Position numbers and translations under genes: made by a program. A stretch of 64,000 nucleotides of DNA from assembly GCA_935421135.1 (NCBI GenBank), contig OW285187.1, positions 20,708,429-20,772,428 of the forward strand. The letters run 5' to 3'. Source of the DNA: Bugulina stolonifera. Taxonomy: Eukaryota; Bryozoa; Gymnolaemata; Cheilostomatida; Bugulidae. The notes beneath the pieces were generated by a model. It was not told the origin of the DNA. It saw only the letters and a list, made by a program, of their open reading frames with translations, and searched no databases. How positions within the stretch are numbered: position 1 is the stretch's first letter; each line of letters starts with the position of its first letter. Positions 13,125 to 25,351 of the stretch are shown piece by piece.

Positions 13125-15919
13125 ATGGATTCTTCAACTATGGCTGCTTCGCCTCCTTCTTCACCAGCAAAGAAACTGAATTTCAGTGTGGACTCTTTAC
13201 TATCTTCCAGCAATGGGGACAGACCTCTAAGTAAATCTTCAACATTGGAAGAACAGCAAGATGACCAGATGGATCATACGAGTGAATTCTCTGGAAGATC
13301 ATCTCCTGAAAGTGACATTTCTGTTGGCCAGTCAAAAGCAATTCCTGTGTCATTATCAATGGCAGCGGCTCTTCAACAGCGTGCTAGTTTTATGAGACAT
13401 ACTGCACCACAGTTACCACACAGTGCCTTCCTCTACCCTTGGCTCATGTCAGCCAACCTCATGTCTAGTCCTGCGGCAGCGCTATTATCTACAACTACTC
13501 AGCCACAATCAAGTTAGTATACAGCAATGTTAGTAGATAGGAGAAACAGATATAAGCCATAGTGATTTTGAAATGTGTCATATGTGGATGGGTGAAGATT
13601 ATACCGTATACCATTGTTTTTATATTCGGCCGACATTCTGTTTTAATAGTTTGAAAGTTTCATTTTTTAGGCTAATAGTGTGTAACATAGTACAGTTGCC
13701 AAAACTTGATCTGACCTGACACCACTCCCGTTTATTTCTACGAAACTTTTACTAGCTTTTCTTAATTTAAAAATGCGCGCTGTGGGAAGACTATACATTG
13801 TAGGTGCTTTGCATTATTTCAATCCAAACTTTATTTAGGCCAAACATTATGGTATATAATACTTAGCCTACGAATTATTATTACATTATAGGTACTTCAA
13901 TATTAGCAGCAGATATTTTGTGTAAAACAGTGTGTACTGGTGAAAATTGATACATTGGTGATGTTGATAATTACAGCTATCACATCATTTGTCCCTCATC
14001 TGGTGTCATCCTGGCCATTTCTTGTTTCATCCATATCATCTCTAGTGTTTAACTTGCCAGTACTTTTGCTGTAGAAATACTGTGCTTTGTACTTGCATAA
14101 GTATGAATCTACAAGTACAAGTACAAGAGTGGAAATTAAATTTATGGACGCATCGGTGTTCATGTAAATACATGTACATTGTAGGTTCATCTATAGGCCG
14201 ACTTCTATTTCTGTAGAACAGTACAATAAATACATGTATGTGACTCTGTAACTTCCGATACTTCGTATGTTCATGTACATGCTCATAACACTATTGTAGA
14301 AACACCTTCCACCAGCCCACAGCCTATTCAGCCAAGTAAATGTACTCTACGAAAACACAAGTCAAACAGAAAACCTCGCACTCCCTTCACCACTCAGCAA
14401 CTCGTTCAGTTAGAAAAGAAGTTTACGGGTAAACAGTATCTATCCATTACAGAACGAGCAGAGTTCTCTAAAACTCTCAACTTGACTGAAACTCAGGTAT
14501 GTCCACTATATCATTTGATATCCAGCACTGTCAAATCAATCAGTTTTAGCAAACACTCAATTATCCAATTCATCCTATTACCATAGTAAATAATTTATAT
14601 TATTTATAATTTTTCTATTTTAACCTTTTACCAAAAATGATGAATGATACATTCTATAATGTGGCTGGTTATGTCAAATAGCGTTTCTCTAGTCTTCCAT
14701 GCATGACTCACCAAATTAAAAAACTATCAATTAATAATTTGGAATCTCTATAACTTGGAGATTAATTAGTGAGTTCAAAGACATTTTATAATGATCATGA
14801 TCATAATTATCTCTGTAATAGATCTGTAATACCAAGAACTAGACAAATTATACAATTTATTACTGTTATACAAAAGGGAAATTAATCTGTGGCGCACAGG
14901 AGGAATTTGTTAATATAACTGCTGTTTGTTCCCAAATCTTATTTTATTAACTTTTGTTCTCAACACCACCATTTCATGGTGATAGCACTTTACCATGTAC
15001 TGTGTTTACTGCTAGCACCACTAATATCTGTAGATCAGAGGCAGGAGTGTCTCAACTAAAGATAATAATATTAGTGGTTTACATCAAAATAATATTCTTC
15101 TCAATTAACACAATATGTACATTGTATTGTTTAAAAATGTAATTTATCAGCTTATTCTAAGAGAAATAATGTATTTCATCGAAATTTAAACATGGCCATA
15201 ATTGTTTCAATTGATTTATGCATGTGATAAGCTGTATATTAAATAGCAGAGATGATATTTTATTTGTTTAGATATGAATGTCAAGAAAGGTTTTGAGGAA
15301 ACTAATAATCTGCTATTCTATTCCCTACACACATATTACAATGATTAATGGTGGCTATTAATAAAAGTGTTAAATTAATCATCACATTTTAGTTTAGGTA
15401 ATATTCTGTGATCAAAGGGGCATATTAAAAAGTGATATAGTAACCATTGTTAGGTTGGCGCCACCAAGCAATAAAGTTTGTGCAGTATCAAACAAGAACA
15501 CTAATAAATAAAAATATAATATAAGTAGGTCTGTGTAAAGAAACTAAGCTACCCATCTACATGTACATACTTTGCTACTGTCCATGATCAGTTGTAAATG
15601 TTATTTACACACATTCTACATACTTGCATAACCTTATACCACGGTATAATTCACTCTCAATGCATTGTGTATTCATTATTACTTTTAGGTAAAAATTTGG
15701 TTTCAAAACCGAAGAGCAAAAGAAAAGAGGCTGCAAGAAGCTGAAATAGAAAAGTTTAAGGCTAAATCTTCACCAATCGCATCAGCAAGTTCGTCTTTTG
15801 GACTGTTTAATCAACCTTACGGAGTATTCCCTCCTTTAGCTGACCCTACGCAAGCCTCTCTGGCATTCAACAATCTCGCTGCCAGCACATTTTGGACAAA
15901 TCTGATGTCTAGGAAATAA
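13125..15919 (+). CDS. Msx: Msx-class homeobox transcription factor
   Basis: Three exons, 13125-13512, 14300-14496 and 15689-15919, phases consistent, 271 residues. Near the N-terminus, residues 20-26 (FSVDSLL) form an eh1 motif like the one Msx proteins use to recruit Groucho corepressors. The homeodomain spans about residues 152-211: [10 protein letters not shown] at its start, [13 protein letters not shown] in the middle, and [16 protein letters not shown] in helix 3, with the Msx-type NRKPRTPF arm and Gln50. The tail is rich in Phe, Pro and Ala. Family knowledge: Msx proteins are nuclear repressors in patterning and neural or muscle specification. An intron interrupts the homeobox between homeodomain positions 44 and 45. 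Start: first ATG of the open first exon, with a [14 protein letters not shown] opening. The gene looks intact and is the only homeobox gene in the window. Confidence 0.95.
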
Positions 15920-16178
15920 CACAGGCTACATCAGCTCTAGTTTGTACATATTTTATAGTTTACTACTACAACTATTTATACAGTCAGCTTAATGTTCATC
16001 GCTAATTATAGAGACCTATGTATAATTTTTTATTGAATATATTTTTGTAATTATTTTGTTACAGTGTTTTATACCTCAACTATCATATTTATTAATGTAT
16101 TCATGTTCTGCTTATTTTTGTTGCAAGTTTGTGTTGAGTATTTAATTGTTGACATACCTACCTAAGATAAATAATAAA
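15920..16178 (+). promoter_or_regulatory. Msx 3' UTR with Pumilio-type site and poly(A) signal
   Basis: About 25 bases after the Msx stop lies TGTACATA, which fits the Pumilio recognition element UGUANAUA. AATAAA at 16173-16178 is a plausible polyadenylation signal. Both are short motifs in AT-rich DNA, so chance occurrence is possible. Confidence 0.35.
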
Positions 16179-16652
16179 ATAAGATTTTACTATAAGTAGT
16201 GACAAATAGTTCTTGTATTTTAAACACCAAAGTCATACATGACAGCATCTATCAACAGTCTAAAATGTTATTTCTGTTATCTGCCCAAGTGTTTCTGTTA
16301 TCTAGTCAAGTGCTCAATGACTCGCATAAATTTGGAGTTACTTTTTCATGATTGTAATGAAGTGCTGTCCTAGGCTGATGTGTGCAAATGAACTCACTTG
16401 GTTTACTGAGGATGTACTAGTCGAGTGTGATTGCAGGTATAAATCATGTCATAGGAGAGCTCATGTTTCTGTATTAACTGTGTAGATACTCCTATTGTAT
16501 GTTTTCTTGATAAGAGTATTAATTATGTTGTGATCAGTGTTGAAACATGATACAATAATTACATATAATATAAGATTTGCACAGTTTGTGCAGCATAACG
16601 AAAAAGCAATGAATACAAGCAGTTGAATGTTGACTCATCTACAATCAGGACT

Positions 16653-17728
16653 ATGTGGGGAAACAGAAGAGCACACCTTAACTTCAGCCTTCTAGTACTT
16701 CTATCATTTATAATTCTTGGACAAGGTGAACACAGTTTATAATTTATATTGTACATGTCACTTGAGGAGTGCTTTTATTTTCATTTTGCATGTTCATATT
16801 ATTATGACAAGACATTTTATATATAATTTGTGCAGTATTAGTTCAGGACAAATTGTACACGCATCTATTGTACATGATTGTATAGCAGAGCAGCACCATC
16901 AGAGCAGCAGCACCATGAGTAAATGCCACACAGCACTAAACTACAACACTGGATATTATATATATAACTGTGTACACTTAAGTACAAAATACTTTCTGAT
17001 GTAGTATCTACACTGTATATCTACCTACAGTATAGACTATTATTATAAAACCATTGTTGTACACATGATAATATGTTACATTAAATATCCTGTAAAAGAG
17101 GATGGTAAAAGGAGAGGACAATTCTAGATTAAAATGAAAGAGCCCAAATTAATGACAACCTGGTATATGTATATGTATGTACAATTCAGTTACTAGATAT
17201 TATTACATGCATGTACTACACGTACATGTAGATGGTAGTAGTGATATCTGTTACAATTTGTTAGGTACAAGATTTTCTCACCATGATGTACCAGAAGAGA
17301 GCATAGGTAGAGATTCAGAGGGCCAACCGATGCTGTATGATGAAGAACAATCAGCTACAGGAGAAACATCTCAGGCTTGGCAAAGCGTGAACGGTCACAA
17401 TACAGATAGTGATCAAATTAGTTATGTATATGCCAAACCATATGGAGATGTGGATGTAGAAGAGGTTGGTCATGATCAGGAAGATGATTATTTTTTGAAT
17501 GGAGAAGCCCCAGCAGCGGATAACATGGAAACAAATGAGTCTGATGACACAGAGATGAAGACACAACCTGATGTTTCTGAACCAAGTTTAGAACCACAGC
17601 TGTATAATGATGCCAGACCAGAGGCCGCAGCTGATGGCATCCAAGGGGAACCAATGTTTGACAATGAGGAGTTGTTACCCCAGAAACAACCCAGTCCTAG
17701 TGATATGAATAAACATGTTGAACTGTAG
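16653..17728 (+). CDS. Unrecognised small secreted acidic protein
   Basis: Two exons, 16653-16725 (donor GTGAAC) and 17265-17728 (acceptor TTGTTAG), joined through a split Gly codon into 178 residues. Exon 1 is a textbook signal peptide: a basic start (MWGNRRAHLN), a hydrophobic core (FSLLVLLSFIILG), then Gln-Gly as a likely cleavage zone. The mature part has no cysteine, about 38 Asp/Glu against about 7 Lys/Arg, and three related short motifs: GQPMLYDEE, PQLYNDA and GEPMFDNEE. It has a possible tyrosine cluster SYVYAKPY and no dibasic prohormone sites or transmembrane helix. I do not recognise a family. The composition suggests a disordered secreted protein, perhaps calcium- or matrix-binding; that is inference. 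It begins about 730 bases after the Msx stop on the same strand, with separate introns and no sign of a shared transcript. Confidence 0.75.
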
Positions 17729-18641
17729 AACTCCTAAGCAGATTGACTGTGTGTGGATTGGACTGTGCACTGTCCATTCTATTTGGGCCTCCATTTTTTG
17801 TTAATAGGATGGGAAATTGGGTTTTATTTTACAAATTGCTACGTTTATCATTTTAAATTTCTGCTTCTAGTTCTATCACAATTGTATCACAAACTGACTT
17901 TTTACCACATACATGTACTTTGCATAACATACTCATAAACATGGTTAGTCTACAAGCCCCAATGATTCCCCAATAGACCACTGTCGAAATAATGGAGTTG
18001 AGGATGGAATAGATTCACAGTAATGAAACATGTCTTGATAGTATAATGGACATTATTTTTATCCCAGTTTTTCTATATTGCTGAACTAAAAAATTAGACT
18101 ATAATTATCTTTATCTTGAAATCACAGAGCCAAATATATGCAAATCTGTTAGACGTATATATAAATTATGAATACATATTTATCATATTATGTACATATA
18201 CAGGGTATATTATGGTGTTACTAATAGCACTAAAGCACCAATATTACCAAGCAGACACTGCAAATAAATAGTCAAGAAACTATTGCAGGCAGAATAAAAG
18301 TAAAGCAAATTAAAGTTGGTTATTGGATTGAAAAAGAGTACAGTATAATGTAACATATATTATAGATATCAGACTACATGCACCAAAAGAAAACCTTTTG
18401 TACCGCAGAATTATTTGTATAGTGAAAATGCTTTATAGGATAGTTCGATAAAACGCTAAAATATGAAGAGACTGTATATATTAGAAGTAATAAAATAACA
18501 TTATTGTGAGTAAAGCAGATCTGCTTGTATACTGCTATGCTGCACTAGGTAAAGGTAGGAGCTTACAGCAGTAACTAAGATTGACGTTGTACGAGATTGA
18601 CAATATTGCGTATTCTTTTCCTATTTGAGATTACTTATCAG
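17729..18641. other. Convergent intergenic region
   Basis: About 0.9 kb of AT-rich DNA between the ends of the acidic-protein gene (+) and the Disabled gene (-). It should hold both 3' UTRs. I see no open frame or repeat of note; possible poly(A) motifs are too common in this base composition to choose between. Confidence 0.6.
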
Positions 18642-21600
18642 CTACGCTGTGGGATTGGAACTTGAATTAGACTTCACAGAGAGCTTACGTGCTGGTATTT
18701 TGGGTGGTTCAGTTGAGAGGGCACGTTGTGGAATAGCTGGTGGTTTGGTGATAGGTGGTAGAGAAGGGGCAGGAGAAGAAGGTGGCAAAGAGGGTGCAGG
18801 AGAAGTAGGCGGCAGAGAAGAAGGTGGAGATGTGGGTGGAAGAGAAGGAGGTGGAGAAGTTGGTGGAAGAGAAGGAGGTGGAGAAGTTGGTGGAAAGGAG
18901 GAGCCAGGCGCAGCTTGTGACTGGCTTCCCACCAATACCTGTTTGGAAGCAAGAGAGGCAGGTTTGTTAATAATATTTCTGGATGGTACAGCTGGAGGAG
19001 GTGTAGAGACGGGTACAGATGGTGGTGTTGGATGTGTAGCCTGTCTCCTAGCTGGTACGGCAGGTGGAGCTGGTCGTTTCACAGTAGTAACATCCTCTTG
19101 GTTAACTAGGGCGTCTGGAGGGAGGTTTGGCGGAGGACAAGATGGTGGATCAAAGCTGACCAGATCATCCGAATCGGATCGGCTCGTATCCGCTTGTTCA
19201 TTAGCTTTTTTGCTGACTACTAGAGTAGGTTCCTTTGGTAAAAAGTCCTGTGTAGGACTACCTGCTGGAATAGGCGAGGCATTAGGTGGGTCTACTGCAG
19301 AGTTATCTTCCATTGGCTTCGGTTCAGCAGAAGAATTTGTTGGTTTGGGCTCAGTTCTGTCATGAACATTAATAGTAACCCCCAGAAAACCATCCAAATC
19401 ACTGAATGGATCAGACTTGATAGCAGATGGTTGGATTGACTGAGGAGTAGATATAACTGGATCAGCTTGTACTACCAGAGAGTTTAAGTTATCTGGCTCA
19501 AAGTTATGAGAGAATGGATCAACATTCCTTGATTGATCGGTAGCTGCACTCATCTCGCCAATATCTGCAAACGGATCGCTATGTGTTGATTGTGGATCAG
19601 TGGAGCTTCCTTCTAGACTGTCAGCAAATGGATCAGTATTTAATAATGCTGGTGGCTCACTAAATATGTTGGTGAAGTCATCTTTAGACGCAGAGTTAAT
19701 ATGACTTAGTGGTGGTGTGTGACCAGTGACTCCCCCTTCATCATCAAGTGTAGATTGGATGTTGGATTCGGAAGCTACTGCATTTTGTTTTGGGGAATCA
19801 CATGTTTTATCGGAATGCGAACTAGTTGACTGGGTAGATTGCGGATTGGATACGAATGGATCAGTATGCACCACCTCAGTGTCAGGTATATTTATCTTAA
19901 TATTGTCAGTGATTGGGCTTGCTTCTACTATTTGATCGTCGAGTATATCAGTCTTACAACTGTCAGCAAATGGATCTGCCTCAAAAAATGGTTTGTCGTT
20001 AGCAAATGGGTCATCATCAAACGCAATTGAGTTTGTAAAAATATCTGTTTGTTCAGTGCTTGTTACAATGTCGGGAGTCGACTTAGCTTCACATAAATCC
20101 GTGGTATTAGACTCAATATTGGGCTTGCATTCAGTTATCGGATTGTCCATAAAATCAGGACTAAAAACATTTTCATCTCTTATGGCTGGCTCATCAATAC
20201 TCAGAACTTGGTCGAAGTTAGCCTCAAATGCCTACAAATAGTATATATTATGGTCATAATAGGCTAGGCTTATATCAATATTATAGAATACATGATGGGC
20301 AAGTAGTGTCTGCTGACCCGAGATATGATGTTATAAATGAGTAGGTTTGACTTACCACACTGTGTTCTTCTCTGTTTAAACTATTGTTGGTAACAGGTGC
20401 AGGTGCCGTCCACGTCTCACTAGTGTCCCATGGACACTCCTCCACCTTGGCAGCCGTCCAGTTGTCTGCTTTATCAAACGATGCCCATGGGTTAGTGGCA
20501 GTAGTAGCGGTGGTGGGTTCAGTAGCACCCCAAGGGTCATCGTTCCCCTTAGCAATACTATCACCCCCAGAAGCATCAAATGAGAAGTTTGGAGAGAAAG
20601 GGTCCGTGTCTGGTTCATTACTTCCCCACTCTAACTGTCCGCCATTTCCAGTGGTACTGAGTTCAAGTGGTTTGTCATTATTTAGCTGATGGTCTGTGAG
20701 TGGAGGTTGGTCGGAGAACGGATCTGATGGTTGAAGAGAGACATCTGGTACAATAGCTGGTGTGGAAGACAGAGTAACTCCAGATGATTCTTCCTACAGA
20801 TATCACATATTGATAGTTTTAGCCAAGCTTCATACATTTGACATACTTTTACTAGTAGGCTACTGAATTGTACTAACTAATTAAAATTCTCATCATAGTA
20901 TATTACTGATATCAAAAACTATAAATGTTAAATAAAAATTGGCACAGCATACAAAATAATTAAAATTGGCAAGAGTAAAAGAATTCAGCCTACACACATG
21001 CTGCATACATAATATTACTACTAGTGCCGCGTATTGTCATAAATGATTAAAGTTGTCATTGTTGATTGTTCTCGCTTAGAACCTTTACAGAGAGAAGTTG
21101 TCTCCACTCTGGCAAAACTGTAAGAGTACAATCACTATAACTCACTGCGTCAATAGTAGGTAAGGTATTGCCACTTTGGTTTGGTATTGCAGTAGTAGTT
21201 GTTGTAGTAATTGTACTAGTCCATGGTGAATCCCCTTCTACAGGATGGTCTATCGCTGTTTTTATCTCCTCAGTGAGCTAACAGCAGTAAAGCATAGTTA
21301 AAAACAACATTGTAAACCTAAATTTTAATGGGTATATTTTAATGGATGTATAGGTCTATACATGTACATTTGTACCTGGTCTATAACCCAATACTCTGGT
21401 ATAATATTAAGCTTCACCCCCCCCCCCCCCCCCCATAGGCACAGCCTTCTCATAAAGGAAATGGTAATGTTATTATTGAAGCTAATAGTAAAATGGGGAC
21501 AATAACTCCTCATTGGAGTGAAACTTGTCTAACTCGTTACTGTTACTGGTGAATCTTACCTGTGTACCATCTTCATTGTCTGCTGCACTAACATGTTCAC

Positions 21601-24600
21601 CATCAACCACATCTTCTACACCACCAGTACCACCACTAGTGCCACCCCTAGTACCACCACTAGTGTTACCGCTACTATCGCCGCTATTGACTTGCAGTTT
21701 GGATTCTGTGATACAGTTAGAACTGCCATCACTACCAGTATCAAAGGCTGCTATTTCAACCTTTGTATTGATATCAGTAACAGATATTTCTGCCGCTGGT
21801 ATTGCTGCTGCTACAGTTGGTGCTTCGTGTGAATTGGCTGTCCCACCTTTCACTTCTGCTATAGGAGATAATGATGGGGTGTTTCCTGTTGAGTTGACAT
21901 TAGCTGGTAAATGCTGACTCTCGGAGGTGCTAACTGATGTGTTTGCTGACTTCTTATTGCTCTCAACGGATTCATTGGATGATTGACTGATTCTCTTCTG
22001 TGAATTCTCCTTCAGCTTGCAGACAGCTTGGAACAAATCTCGAAATGTGAGCAGCACTGCCTCTGCCTGGAGAAATATGTACACACGGAGTGGAGCGTTT
22101 GTATATGCTACATATTATGCAGTGAAAATAAACAACACAATACCCACAAATGTCACAACAATTGTGACGTTAGTTGAAAAATTTCTGTGACATTTGTCGG
22201 AGTTGTGAAGTAAGGTTTGGCGTCGCGAAAATGTACAATTATTGCATATTAATTGTAGAGTATAATATACAATGTACTTATACATGTTATATATTATAGT
22301 ACACACATGTTTATGACCAGGGTTGAGAGTAGTTCTCTATTCTCTATTCATTACAAAGCCAAAGAGCTGCTAATTTCACTGGTAAAATCAGAAAAAAAGC
22401 TCAATTAGTTAGAGCACCTGCCCTGAGGGGCATAAGTGTTAGGGGTCCTGGGTTTGAATCCCGCTGCTGTCTGCTGACTACAGGGCCTTTGTGTCCCCAG
22501 GTGTGCTCTGACCTGCCTGCAAACTGGTGCAGTAATTGCAGACTCGTCTTTAAGGCACCTACTACATGTATTTCGCTGCCAGTCCATCGAGCTAGGCTAG
22601 TGATTTTAACGAACATTTTTCAACCAAATCACTGGTTATATGTTAAACCCCAAGTTACAATCTGGTCTTCATTATATTATATAAGCTACAAGTAGCTCAA
22701 GCAGCCTAATGCCAGTTTAGCTATATTGGAGTTTTCCCCTCTCCAGGGAGAACTGGAAGAAGAGAGAACAACTCTGTATGATCTATTGAATACATAATAT
22801 GCGTACACTGCTAGCATATCGATTATAGCATTATAACCAAAGTTGATACAGGCTGAGAAAATACTAGTAGGCCTATGTATTAAAAACCAAAAACATTGGG
22901 TGCTCTTTTAGATTTAATTGTTATAAATTATGATAATATTATTGCGTAAATCTAGAAGGAAAATGGAGAATTAGAAAGACCTGGTAAATCTGTTGTTCAA
23001 ATAGCATAAAAGAAATAAAACCAACACTTCTGGCCTATTGCTTGCAGAATAGCATGAGTGAATAGCGCAGTTACCAACCCTGTTTATAACATTCTATCAA
23101 GTGTCTGAAATTCACACTATACAATTACATGTACACTGTACATCCACACAGGCATGTCAAATACAACAGATAACGTTCAGTATACATTGTAGATACGTTG
23201 TGTATGAGACATGTCAGAACTACGTGTACATACATGGCGACCTACACCTGTCTGTATACACACTATTACTATACTGTACACACAGCGCATATTATACATG
23301 TATATTACGTGTATGTGAGCTCATATGTATATTATATGCAGATATGCACATACATGTATTATTATATGCATAAAGTGTACATGTATTATATGCACATGCA
23401 TGTAACTATATATTATATATCATTGCCTCCTACCGGTTTATCAGTCTTAATTCCATAGAGAGTATGCTTGCCATCTGGAGTTCCCACTACGTAACTGAAT
23501 GATCTGCTATCATGGCAATCCTTTGATATAAACGATATTCTCTTGACATTGTGTTCTTGTAAGTGTTGCTACAAACATGTGTAATCCTACATTTATACGA
23601 GTAGAACGACTAAACACAACTACATTTGTATATAACCCATTACTTGCACAAGATCAGTTGAATATATCTCTACTATCACTGACACAGGTTACCAGCACTA
23701 AGGGAAACAGTATAAGCAAGTAGCCATAAATAATGTGTTAATATCCTATTGAATCTTTGACAGAGGAGAGTTAAGATTAGTATAGTATTGATTATACTTG
23801 TAGTTACCAGTAACAGCTACATGTACATGTATGTCTATACTCTATATACACATGTATCATACTGCTTGTATACCAAAGAGTCATACTCCAACATCTGTAC
23901 AAGTGAATGACACTACTACGTCTATGCAATGTAATATAAGCCTACTAGGTAGTACGTACATTAGTAATAGAGATTATATCTTATATAGGTCATACTGGAG
24001 AGTATGTACATTAGTAATAGAGATTATATCTTATATAGGTCATACTAGAGAGTATGTACATTGGTAATAGAGATTATATATTATATAGGTCCTACTAGAG
24101 AGTACGTACATTGGTAATAGAGATTATATATTATATAGGTCATACTAGAGAGTACGTACATTGGTAATAGAGATTATATAGGTCATACTAGAGAGTACGT
24201 ACATTGGTAATAGAGATTATATAGGTCATACTGGAGAGTACGTACATTAGTAATAGAGATTATATAGGTCATACTGGAGAGTACGTACATTAGTAATAGA
24301 GATTATATCTTATATAGGTCATACTAGAGAGTACGCACATTGGTAATAGAGATTATATAGGTCATACTAGAGAGTACGTACATTGGTAATAGAGATTATA
24401 TAGGTCATACTAGAGAGTACGTACATTGGTAATAGAGATTATATAGGTCATACTAGAGAGTACGTACATTGGTAATAGGGTCAACAATAACAACGCCATC
24501 AAGGTTAATCCTGATGAGTACTTTCTGTTTGTGCTGACTGCTAGTCTTGACTGAACCTTTGAGTAGTTGAAGTGCTTTCTGACACATATCATCACCTACA

Positions 24601-25351
24601 CAGTCCAACACAGGATATTATACACATATACAACGCTGTAACTAATTACATGTATGTAACCATATGCTACATGTCACACACATGGATATGCATATAATGT
24701 GCATGTAGCCTATATAGTATTGTATATACATGCTACAGATATTTCGCTACAACTCTTTGAGATTCCAATTTTGACATTCTACTCAATGGAAGAAATAAGG
24801 GTAAAATGTATACCATAATATCATATAATATGTAGTTAGTTAGTAGTTATGTTAGTAGTTATGTAGCAGTTATGTTTTGCTATTTAAACATGATTTAAAC
24901 TCTGCCACTATTAATACCCAGTGAACATGATAGACTGTCTAGTGCCCACATGTAGGCCTACATACGCATGTCATTATTGTGCATACACTGGTAAACTTCA
25001 TGTATTCTGTACAATACTGTAGACTGCTGACTAAATCAGGTGGAACATTTTTGGCACGCTGGACATACCTCTAGCATCCTTCACTCCAACCTGTCCATAT
25101 AGCTTGGCTTTAAATGATAAACCATCCCCTCGGAACTTAGAGATGATATCAACCTGCCCGCTTTTTTCTGTAAAGTGTAAACATAAACTTTCAGGGAAAT
25201 ACACTGAGTTAAAGGAGAACTCATACAAATCTCAACAACTACACCGTCGTATCTACTAAAAGTCAAACTTGCCTTTCTTGTTGGGTTTCTTTTTATCATG
25301 CGGCTGCCCGTGGTTTGTAGAATTGGCATTTTTTGCACTTTCCTCAGACAT
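18642..25351 (-). CDS. DAB2: Disabled (Dab) endocytic adaptor, PTB domain plus DPF-rich tail
   Basis: Eight coding exons in transcript order: 25351-25273, 25167-25069, 24595-24468, 23568-23434, 22066-21560, 21277-21146, 20793-20356 and 20231-18642. All phases fit, giving 1035 residues. After a Lys-rich start, residues ~30-180 form a Dab-type PTB domain: FRGDGLSFKAKLYGQ, DARGDDMCQKALQLLKG, QHKQKVLIRINLDGVVIVD, VKRISFISKDCHDSRSFSYV and TFRDLFQAVCKLK. The long tail holds many DPF, DPW and NPW motifs (AP-2/clathrin adaptor binding) and ends with repeated SLPPTSPPP units and PAPPAVPARR/PPAIPQR-like SH3 ligands. In animals Dab proteins link NPxY-bearing LDL-receptor-type cargo to clathrin and to Src-family signalling at the plasma membrane. 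Vertebrate DAB1 and DAB2 split later, so this is a Dab orthologue rather than strictly DAB2. Odd points: a GC-AG first intron and a minisatellite at the exon 3 donor. Confidence 0.93.
21417..21434. repeat. Poly(C) tract in Dab intron
   Basis: An uninterrupted run of 18 C bases lies in the intron between Dab exons 5 and 6. It reads as poly(G) on the transcribed strand. It is a simple repeat, likely length-polymorphic, and its length may also be affected by sequencing error. Confidence 0.85.
22395..22620 (+). repeat. tRNA-derived SINE in Dab intron
   Basis: A tRNA-like head has a recognisable A box (GCTCAATTAGTTAGAGCA from about 22400) and B box (GGGTTTGAATCCC at about 22450-22462). It is followed by a non-tRNA body of about 150 bases with no coding potential. 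The spacing between the boxes (about 40 bases) fits a Pol III promoter. It lies between Dab exons 4 and 5, opposite to the gene. Minus-strand open frames here, reading RDSNPGP, are only the B box read backwards. Element boundaries are approximate. Confidence 0.7.
23941..24480. repeat. 12-copy minisatellite seeded on the Dab exon 3 splice donor
   Basis: Twelve tandem units of 43 bp or about 50 bp (the long form has an extra TATCTTAT-like insert). Read on the minus (gene) strand, each unit contains CTATTACCAAT followed by GTACGT or a close variant. These are the last 11 coding bases of Dab exon 3 plus its donor. The final unit overlaps the true exon end (24468), so the real donor is copy 12 of the array. 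Units near the exon are the most uniform; those farther away show more variants (GTACAT, GTGCGT, ACTAAT). Confidence 0.9.

Noticed and set aside
18625..19365. Plus-strand 246-codon Gly/Glu-rich open frame
   Set aside because: It is the antisense of the Pro-rich tail of Dab; the repeated SLPPTSPPP codons leave the opposite strand without stops. Exon phases and domain content support the minus strand.
22401..22616. Minus-strand open frames with RDSNPGP
   Set aside because: This peptide comes from reading a tRNA-derived SINE B box backwards and is not a gene.
23941..24480. CRISPR-like or direct-repeat array
   Set aside because: Units are contiguous tandem copies without unique spacers, in a eukaryotic intron; it is a minisatellite.
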